Positions 55,696 to 64,000 of a stretch of 64,000 bases of DNA are shown piece by piece. A program made the position numbers and the translations under genes. Origin of the DNA: Sandaracinaceae bacterium (GTDB taxonomy: Bacteria; Myxococcota_A; Polyangia; Polyangiales; Sandaracinaceae); NCBI GenBank assembly GCA_019637095.1, contig JAHBWG010000039.1:1-64000 (forward strand), given 5' to 3'. Every line of letters begins with the position of its first letter. Position 1 is the stretch's first letter. The notes below the pieces were generated by a model, which saw only the letters and a list, made by a program, of their open reading frames with translations, was not told the origin of the DNA and searched no databases.

Positions 55696-57609
55696 CTACT
55701 CGCGGTCGTCTGGATCCGGATCGAGGCCGGCCTCCTCGAGCGCGTCGGCCACCGCCTGACTGATCGGCTCGGGCGGCGGCGCAGGCTCGCTCGGGACGTC
55801 GTTCCCGCTCGGCTCGTCGCGGCCGTTCGGCGCGGGCGGAGGCGACCCGTCGCCCGAGCCCGCCGACGGCGGCCCCTGCGGGCGACGCTCCGCGAGGATG
55901 ATCAGCTTGGGCGAGTCGGCGCCGAAGTAGACGCCCGGATGCGCCTCGCGACCGCTCACCTCCACGACGCGGAAGCCGCGGTGGTGCAGCACCTGCCCGA
56001 GCTCGTGGAGCGAGTAGAGCCGCAGCGAGTAGCGCGCGTCGCGCTGGCGGCCGTCGTCGAGGATGACCGTGCGCTTCACCTCGAGCCGCGAGGTGATGTA
56101 GTTCATCTGCGTCTCTTCCATCACCACGCAGCCGTCGCCCTCGAACCACACGAGGTTCGGCTGGCCCTGGATGACGTAGTCGCGGTTGACCACGTCGAGC
56201 AGCAGGAGCCCGCGCGGTTTGAGCGCGCGGTGGAGGCGCTCGACGACCTGGCGGTTCGCCTCGTCGTCGAAGTACCCGAACGTCGTGCCCCAACAGAGCA
56301 CCGCGTCGAACGAGCCGTCGAAGTTCATCTCCCGCATGTCGGCGTGCAGGAAGTTGATCTTGAAGCCGTTCTCCTGCGCCTCGTCGGCGGCGCGCGACAG
56401 CATCGGGAGCGAGAGGTCGAGGCCGACCACGAGGTAGCCGCGCCGCGTCAGCTCGACGGCGTGCAGCCCGAGCCCGCAGCCGACGTCGAGCAAGGTGGCG
56501 CCGGGCGCGAGCCCGAACCGCTGCTCGATGAAGTCGCACTGCCGATCGATGGTGCGCGGGTGCGGGATCGGGACGGTGCGGAGGTAGTCGTCGTTGAAGA
56601 GCCCCTCCCACCACTGGCGGCGGGGCTTGCGCGTCTTCTCGGCCTTGGCGGCCGGCGGGGGCTTCACCTCCAGCTCGGGCGGCGGCGGCGGCGCGGCGGG
56701 CTTGGCCGGCGGCGGCGGCGGCTTGGAGTGCGGCTTGTCCGCGTCCTCGCCCACCTCCGAGCCGGCGGAGCTCGCCTCGGGCTCGGACGGGCGCGGCGGC
56801 TCCGGAGGGATCGGATGGACGACCTCCTCGACCTCCTCCAGCTCTTCGACGGCCTCGACCTCCTCGACCTCTTCGACGGCCTCGACCTCTTCGACGGCCT
56901 CGACCTCTTCGACGGCCTCGACCTCTTCGACGGCCTCGACCTCTTCGACGGCCTCGACCTCTGCGTCCGCGGCGGAGCGCTCGCTCGGCTCGTCTGCCTC
57001 GAGGTCGACGACCACCTCGTCGTCGAGCGCACCTCCGTCGAAGTCGCCCGTGTCGAGCTCGTCGTCGTCTCCCTCGTCGAGCAAGACCTCCGGCTCGTCG
57101 AGCTCCACGTCCGCACCCACGAGCGTGTCGGGCGACGGCTCGGGCTCCGGCGCCCTCGCGCCGGGTGGCGACACGATCGCGACGACGCGCGAGACGACGA
57201 CGACCGCGGACGGCGGCGTCGGCGCCGGGTCCCGCATCGGAGCCGGAGGCGGCGGCGTGCTCGGCGCCTCCGAGGGCTCCACGACGGTCGCCTCCTCGGG
57301 GGCCTCGACGTCGAGCTCGAGCGAATCGTCCGACGCGAGCTCGAGGAGCGGGACCTCGTCCGCATCCGTCAAGAGGATCTCCTCGCTCGAGCGCTCCGCC
57401 ACCGCGGGGCGAGCGGCGAGAGCGACCGCGCGAGGGATCTCTTCGAAGGTGGCGCGGGCGTCGTCGAACGCCGGCATCTCGACGGTCGCGCCCCCGTCCT
57501 CCGGCCCGCGCCCCGACGCGCGCGTCGGCCGCGGCACCTCGTCGACGGGGACGCGCAGCGAGCGGCGGTTGCGCTTGCGTCGCGCCGGCTTGGCGCCCTC
57601 GTCGCTCAC
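55696..57609 (-). CDS. SAM-dependent methyltransferase with a long acidic, repetitive N-terminal region
   Basis: A 637-residue protein starting with a GTG that overlaps the psd stop. A basic N-terminus (RRKRNRRSLR) is followed by about 300 residues of Glu/Pro/Ser/Asp-rich sequence, including five perfect 18-base repeats that encode AVEEVE units (residues about 218-250). The class I methyltransferase domain begins near residue 345 with TIDRQCDFIEQRFGL; the SAM motif is LLDVGCGLGLHAVEL, then VVGLDLSLPML and LHADMREMNF. A C-terminal Pro/Gly tail follows. The substrate is unknown. A cytosolic protein with a disordered acidic tether is the most likely reading. Confidence 0.8.
   Translation of the reverse strand: MSDEGAKPARRKRNRRSLRVPVDEVPRPTRASGRGPEDGGATVEMPAFDDARATFEEIPRAVALAARPAVAERSSEEILLTDADEVPLLELASDDSLELDVEAPEEATVVEPSEAPSTPPPPAPMRDPAPTPPSAVVVVSRVVAIVSPPGARAPEPEPSPDTLVGADVELDEPEVLLDEGDDDELDTGDFDGGALDDEVVVDLEADEPSERSAADAEVEAVEEVEAVEEVEAVEEVEAVEEVEAVEEVEEVEAVEELEEVEEVVHPIPPEPPRPSEPEASSAGSEVGEDADKPHSKPPPPPAKPAAPPPPPELEVKPPPAAKAEKTRKPRRQWWEGLFNDDYLRTVPIPHPRTIDRQCDFIEQRFGLAPGATLLDVGCGLGLHAVELTRRGYLVVGLDLSLPMLSRAADEAQENGFKINFLHADMREMNFDGSFDAVLCWGTTFGYFDDEANRQVVERLHRALKPRGLLLLDVVNRDYVIQGQPNLVWFEGDGCVVMEETQMNYITSRLEVKRTVILDDGRQRDARYSLRLYSLHELGQVLHHRGFRVVEVSGREAHPGVYFGADSPKLIILAERRPQGPPSAGSGDGSPPPAPNGRDEPSGNDVPSEPAPPPEPISQAVADALEEAGLDPDPDDRE
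56863..56952. repeat. Five perfect tandem copies of an 18-base unit
   Basis: CTCGACCTCTTCGACGGC is repeated five times without a mismatch, with degenerate units on both sides. On the minus strand it encodes acidic AVEEVE hexapeptides of the methyltransferase N-terminal region. The unit keeps the reading frame when it changes in number. Confidence 0.95.
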
Positions 57610-58466
57610 GGCGCGCCCCCGACCTGGGCGAGGGCGCGCCCGACCCGAACGCGATCGCCGGCGCTGACGCGCAGCTCACACGCGAGCTCCGGCGCGGTGA
57701 GCACGATCGCGGTCGAGCCGAGGTGGAACGTCCCGAGCTCGTCGCCGCGCGCGAGCACCGGCGCCGAGGACGCCTCGTAGCGCAGCGTGGTGGGCCCGCG
57801 CCCGACGTTCGTCATCACCGAGGGCTCGAACCGGACGCTGATGCGGCCCACGCCGATGGCGCCGACGAGGACCGTCGCGACCTCGCCCGCCGCGGCGCGT
57901 TGGAACGCGACGACGCGCTCGTTGCGCGCGAACAGGTTCGGGTAGCTCGCGACGCCGAACGCGTTGACCGGCAGCAGCGTGCCCCCCACGTGGCGGAGCG
58001 TGTGCACCGGTCCCGACGCGGGCGCGTGGACGCGGTGGTAGTCGCGCGGCGAGAGGTACACGATGGCGAACCGCCCGCCGGTGAAGCGCGAGGCGTCCTC
58101 CGCGAGCAGCTCGTCGGCCGAGTACTCGCGCCCCTTCACGAGGAAGCGCGCGCCGGGCGTGATCGGCCCCGCGTCCTCGACGCGTCCGTCGGCGGGGCAC
58201 GCGAGCGTACGCTCGTCGCCCTCGAGCGGGCGCGCCCCCTCCACGAGGGCGCGCGTGAAGAACTCGTCGAACGTGCGGAAGCCGTCCGCCGGCACCACCG
58301 CGTCGCTCAGATCGACGTCGTACGCGTCGACGTACGCGGCGATCGCGCGCTCGAGCACGCGGCGCCCCGGGGCGCGGCTCGCGAGCTGTCCGAGGCTGCG
58401 GCTGATGCGCTTGCGCGGCAGCAAGCGCAGGGTTTCTGCCGCGACGCGGGTGGCGAGAGAGGGCAT
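57606..58466 (-). CDS. psd: Phosphatidylserine decarboxylase
   Basis: A 286-residue enzyme that makes phosphatidylethanolamine. The family motifs FDEFFTRAL, CPADGRVED, LSPRDYHRVHAPASGPV and the pyruvoyl autocleavage site LGST (GTFHLGSTAIVL) are present, so it should self-process into alpha and beta chains. No ribosome-binding site is visible in front of the ATG, and a strong hairpin ends 14 bases upstream. It is downstream of glnA on the same strand, separated by 125 bases, and its stop overlaps the methyltransferase start. Confidence 0.94.
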   Translation of the reverse strand: MPSLATRVAAETLRLLPRKRISRSLGQLASRAPGRRVLERAIAAYVDAYDVDLSDAVVPADGFRTFDEFFTRALVEGARPLEGDERTLACPADGRVEDAGPITPGARFLVKGREYSADELLAEDASRFTGGRFAIVYLSPRDYHRVHAPASGPVHTLRHVGGTLLPVNAFGVASYPNLFARNERVVAFQRAAAGEVATVLVGAIGVGRISVRFEPSVMTNVGRGPTTLRYEASSAPVLARGDELGTFHLGSTAIVLTAPELACELRVSAGDRVRVGRALAQVGGAP

Positions 58467-58479
58467 GGACGAGGGACGC

Positions 58480-58527
58480 TCGACACGCCTCCCGCACCGC
58501 GTTCGTCGGGCGGGAACGGCGTGTCGA
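58480..58527 (-). promoter_or_regulatory. Hairpin at the 5' side of psd, downstream of glnA
   Basis: TCGACACGCC (58480-58489) pairs with GGCGTGTCGA (58518-58527), and inside it TCCCGC (58490-58495) pairs with GCGGGA (58510-58515) with a two-base bulge and 14-base loop. On the minus-strand transcript it lies just before psd. It may be the glnA terminator, a processing site, or a structure controlling psd translation; no T tract follows it. Confidence 0.6.
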
Positions 58528-58591
58528 ACGTTACCCGAGCGCGCGCCGACTCGTCAATGCATTCGGTCGGTTACGAGGCCAGGCGGCGAGC

Positions 58592-60013
<1,422 letters not shown>

Positions 60014-60036
60014 TACGGTTGTCCCTCTGACCTTTC

Positions 60037-61344
<1,308 letters not shown>

Positions 61345-61355
61345 AGGAGCGAACG

Positions 61356-62177
61356 ATGGCAGACCTCTCGGGCAAGACCCTCTTCATCACCGGCGCGAGC
61401 CGCGGCATCGGGCTCGCGATCGGTCTGCGCGCGGCGCAGGACGGCGCGAACGTCGTGATCGCGGCCAAGACGGACGAGCCGCACCCCAAGCTGCCCGGCA
61501 CGATCCACTCGGCGGCCGAGGCGATCGAGGCGGCGGGCGGCAAGGCGCTGCCGCTCAAGGTCGACATCCGCTTCGAGGAGGAGGTCGAGGCGGCGGTCGC
61601 GAAGGCCGTCGAGACGTTCGGCGGCATCGACATCCTCGTGAACAACGCGAGCGCGATCATGCTCACGGGCACGCTCGCGACGCCGATGAAGCGCTACGAT
61701 CTGATGCACCAGGTCAACACGCGCGGCACGTTCCTGTGCTCGCAGAAGTGCATCCCGCACCTCGCGAAGGCCGCGAACCCGCACATCCTCAACATCTCGC
61801 CGCCGCTCAACATGGAGGCGCGCTGGTTCGCGCCGCACGTCGCCTACACGATGGCGAAGTTCGGGATGAGCATGTGCGTGCTCGGCATGGCCGAGGAGCT
61901 GCGCGGCAAGCGCATCGCCGTCAACGCGCTCTGGCCGCGCACCGCGATCGCCACCGCGGCCGTGCAGAACCTCCTCGGCGGAGACGAGGCGGTGCGCCGC
62001 AGCCGCAAGCCGGAGATCATGGCCGACGCCGCGCACTACGTCCTGACCCGCCCCTCGACCGAAGAGACCGGCGGCTTCCTCGTCGACGACGACGTGCTCG
62101 CGCGCGCGGGCATCACCGACCTCTCGGGCTACGCGAACGATCCGGACGCGGACCTCGTGCCCGACTTCTTCTTGTGA
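61356..62177 (+). CDS. HSDL2-like short-chain dehydrogenase
   Basis: A 273-residue SDR. The cofactor motif is ITGASRGIGLAI, then IAAKTDEPHPKLPGTI, ILVNNASAI, LNISPPLN and YTMAK as the catalytic pair. The PHPKLPGTI and LNISPPLN segments, the NALWPRTAI segment and the end DLVPDFFL match the animal HSDL2 family closely, but without its C-terminal SCP2 lipid-transfer domain. Activity towards a fatty-acyl or steroid-like substrate is inferred only. It is cotranscribed with the isoaspartyl peptidase. Confidence 0.9.
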   Translation: MADLSGKTLFITGASRGIGLAIGLRAAQDGANVVIAAKTDEPHPKLPGTIHSAAEAIEAAGGKALPLKVDIRFEEEVEAAVAKAVETFGGIDILVNNASAIMLTGTLATPMKRYDLMHQVNTRGTFLCSQKCIPHLAKAANPHILNISPPLNMEARWFAPHVAYTMAKFGMSMCVLGMAEELRGKRIAVNALWPRTAIATAAVQNLLGGDEAVRRSRKPEIMADAAHYVLTRPSTEETGGFLVDDDVLARAGITDLSGYANDPDADLVPDFFL

Positions 62178-62215
62178 CCGAGTTCGGATAGCCTCCGGAC
62201 CCCTAGGGAGGAACG

Positions 62216-63127
62216 ATGCGTCTGCTCCGTGAGTTCACGCTGTCCGTCGGCGCGGTTGGCCTCGTGGCCATCGCGAGCTGCGGCGGCACCGATCAGCAGC
62301 CCGAGTGGCCCGATCCGTCGATCGTCGATCGGTCCGCCGACGACCTGGGGCTGCCCGAGCCGGGCGGCGACGAGTCCGCGGAGTCCGCGGAGGGCGGCGA
62401 AGACGGGGGCGAGGAGACCGACGCCGAGCCCCCGCCATCGCCGATCCGCGTCGTCGCGGGCGAGCACACCGCCTACGAGGGGCGCGCCCCGACCCTGCGC
62501 ATCCTCGCGCCGCAGAACGGCGCGACCGTGCGGCGCGGGAACGTGATGCTGCGCGTCTCGCTCCAGCGCTGGTCGCTCGCGCCGGACCCGGGGCCGCACG
62601 TCCACGTCATCGTCGACGACGAGCCGTACATCGCGGTGCGCGACGTCTCGCAGCCGATCGATCTGAACGCGCTCGTCCAGGCCAACCTCGGGCACGAGCT
62701 CGCCGAAGGCACCCACGTCGTGCGCGTGTTCCCGAGCCGCGGCCACCACGAGTCGGTGAAGTCGGCGGGTGCCTTCGCGACCGTGACGTTCCACTACCGC
62801 ACCGCGACCGAGGGCTTCTCGTTCGACGCCTCGGCGCCGCTCCTGACGTACAGCCGGCCCAAGGGCTGCTCCGTCCGCGGGCAGCGGCTCCTGCTCGACT
62901 TCTTCGTCTCGAACGCGACGCTCGCAGAGGACGGACACCGCGTTCGGTTCCGCATCGACGAGTCGATCGAGGGCGACATCACGAGCTGGGTCCCGCACTT
63001 CATCGAGAACCTCCCCGTCGGCTCGCACACGATCGAGCTGACGCTCCTCGACGCCAGCGGCGCGGCGGTGCCGGGCCCCTTCAACGCGCCCCGGCGCGTG
63101 ATCCGCGTCGCGGACGCCTGCGACTGA
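62216..63127 (+). CDS. Lipoprotein of unknown function
   Basis: A 303-residue predicted lipoprotein with a GGAGG ribosome-binding site and signal MRLLREFTLSVGAVGLVAIASC (Cys22). An acidic linker (GGDESAESAEGGEDGGEE) precedes two beta-rich domains with PGPHVHVIVDDEPYIAV and EGTHVVRVFPSRGHHESV. A histidine-rich strand and a conserved pair of cysteines (KGCSVRG, ADACD) are visible. It could bind a metal or act as a surface scaffold. The UbiB-like gene begins 11 bases after its stop. Confidence 0.72.
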   Translation: MRLLREFTLSVGAVGLVAIASCGGTDQQPEWPDPSIVDRSADDLGLPEPGGDESAESAEGGEDGGEETDAEPPPSPIRVVAGEHTAYEGRAPTLRILAPQNGATVRRGNVMLRVSLQRWSLAPDPGPHVHVIVDDEPYIAVRDVSQPIDLNALVQANLGHELAEGTHVVRVFPSRGHHESVKSAGAFATVTFHYRTATEGFSFDASAPLLTYSRPKGCSVRGQRLLLDFFVSNATLAEDGHRVRFRIDESIEGDITSWVPHFIENLPVGSHTIELTLLDASGAAVPGPFNAPRRVIRVADACD

Positions 63128-63137
63128 AGCGGCGCGC

Positions 63138-64000
63138 GTGGCGGGCCTGCTCGACACCGTCAAGGACCTCGGTCGCCTCCGGCAGATCGTCCAGGTCCTG
63201 ATCCGGCACGGGTTCGGCGAGGTCGTCCAGCGCACGGGCCTCGGGACGCTCGTCCCCGGCAAGGCCAGCGCCGAGTCCAAGGGCACGATGGCGGAGCGCA
63301 TCCGCCTCGCGATCACGGACCTCGGCCCCTCGTTCGTGAAGCTCGGGCAGATCCTGTCGACCCGGCCCGACCTCGTGCCGCTCGACATCATCGCCGAGCT
63401 GAAGAAGCTCCAGGACCAGGTCCCGCCGGTCCCCGTCGAGCAGATCCGCCTCCAGATCCAGCAGGAGCTCGGCGCGCCCGTCGAGGAGGTGTTCGCCCGC
63501 TTCGACCCAGAGCCGCTCGCGTGCGCGTCCATCGGCCAAGTGCACCGCGCGACGCTCGTGACGCCCGACGGCCCCAAGGAGGTCGTCGTCAAGGTCCAGC
63601 GCCCGAACATCAAGGAGACGATCGAGCGCGACATCGACCTCCTGTTCTGGCTCGCCAAGGCGGTCGAGCGTTCGATGCCGGAGGCGCGCGCGTACCAGCC
63701 CGTCAAGCTCGTGACCGAGTTCGACCGGGCGATCACCGCCGAGCTCGACTTCACCCTCGAGGCCGATCACGCGATCAAGTTCGCGAAGAACTTCCAAGGC
63801 CACTCCGAGATCCGCTTCCCGTTCGTCCACAAGGACGCGTCCGCGAAGCGCGTGCTCACGCTCGAGTTCTTCGACGGCCACAAGGTCTACGGCGCCATCG
63901 AGCGCGGCTACAGCGGCGAGAAGATCTGCAAGAACACCCTCGGCCTGATCATCAAGGCGGTGTTCGAGGACGGCTTCTTCCACGCGGACCCGCACCCGGG
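63138..64000 (+). CDS. UbiB/ABC1 (AarF) atypical kinase, 3' end outside the window
   Basis: The first 287 residues of a UbiB-family protein, read from the GTG at 63138 to the window end. The KxGQ signature is FVKLGQILSTRPDLVP. It is followed by ELKKLQDQVPPVP, the Ala-rich nucleotide loop region ASIGQVHRATL, VVVKVQRPNI (invariant Lys), ELDFTLEADH and the catalytic start GFFHADPHPG at the cut. Such proteins are needed for ubiquinone or related isoprenoid-lipid homeostasis. Membrane helices expected at the C-terminus are beyond the window. Confidence 0.92.
   Translation, partial: MAGLLDTVKDLGRLRQIVQVLIRHGFGEVVQRTGLGTLVPGKASAESKGTMAERIRLAITDLGPSFVKLGQILSTRPDLVPLDIIAELKKLQDQVPPVPVEQIRLQIQQELGAPVEEVFARFDPEPLACASIGQVHRATLVTPDGPKEVVVKVQRPNIKETIERDIDLLFWLAKAVERSMPEARAYQPVKLVTEFDRAITAELDFTLEADHAIKFAKNFQGHSEIRFPFVHKDASAKRVLTLEFFDGHKVYGAIERGYSGEKICKNTLGLIIKAVFEDGFFHADPHP

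Overview
The window is very GC-rich and gene-dense, with frequent GTG starts and 1-8 bp stop/start overlaps. The gene content suggests a Myxococcota-type (Polyangia or Sandaracinaceae-like) Gram-negative bacterium. It has a Ser/Thr kinase with a myxobacterial-looking C-terminal domain, an FHA-GAF-adenylate cyclase, many lipoproteins, a thrombospondin-type-3 outer-membrane protein, Tol/TonB genes and a TamA/TamB pair. The taxonomic placement is inference from gene content; no rRNA lies here. I saw no tRNA, CRISPR array, insertion sequence, prophage or replication origin. No gap between genes exceeds about 290 bases.

Layout. 1-12.8 kb: the end of a repeat-rich protein, a universal stress protein, a TamA/BamA-like outer-membrane protein with an unusual extra N-terminal region, TamB, GlmM and a DUF4132 protein, closed by a long palindrome. 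12.9-17.8 kb (minus strand): a LysM protein with a CpoB-like lipoprotein, then two fatty-acid desaturases with a membrane protein. 17.9-25.4 kb: a receiver-like protein, SDR, M14 desuccinylase-like protein, HemB, a large lipoprotein, an NQO-type flavoprotein and an acyl-CoA dehydrogenase. 25.5-31.2 kb: PrsW-like protease, AccA and adenylate cyclase (minus), rpoZ (plus), then two linked unknown genes (minus).

31.3-41.3 kb: groES-groEL behind a CIRCE operator, thioredoxin coupled to an RMD1/DUF155 protein, two more universal stress proteins, a DUF302 protein, PdxH, a CDP-alcohol phosphatidyltransferase, a covarying hairpin repeat pair, a SnoaL-like protein, an unknown protein followed by a second copy of the palindrome, and aminopeptidase P. 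41.3-46.4 kb (minus): a MinD-J-domain-HTH fusion, Maf and a YggS-type PLP protein are coupled in one cluster, and a Ser/Thr kinase and an HNH protein in the next. 46.5-55.7 kb (plus): a lamin-tail lipoprotein coupled to RecD2 and TruD, then TolQ-TolR-TonB, a TSP3 outer-membrane protein and a small lipoprotein. 55.7-60.4 kb (minus): glnB-glnA, then psd coupled to a methyltransferase with an acidic repeat. 60.5-64 kb (plus): isoaspartyl peptidase, an HSDL2-like SDR, a lipoprotein and the 5' part of a UbiB/ABC1 kinase.

Most genes are housekeeping or envelope functions. The strongest observations outside normal annotation are: two non-coding repeat families, one with compensatory stem changes and one with two near-identical long palindromes just after stop codons; the MinD/J/HTH fusion whose J domain has lost the HPD histidine; the extra beta-rich domain on the TamA-like protein, followed by a probable CTG-initiated tamB; and a hairpin placed directly at the psd start. 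I found no obvious defence island or biosynthetic cluster.
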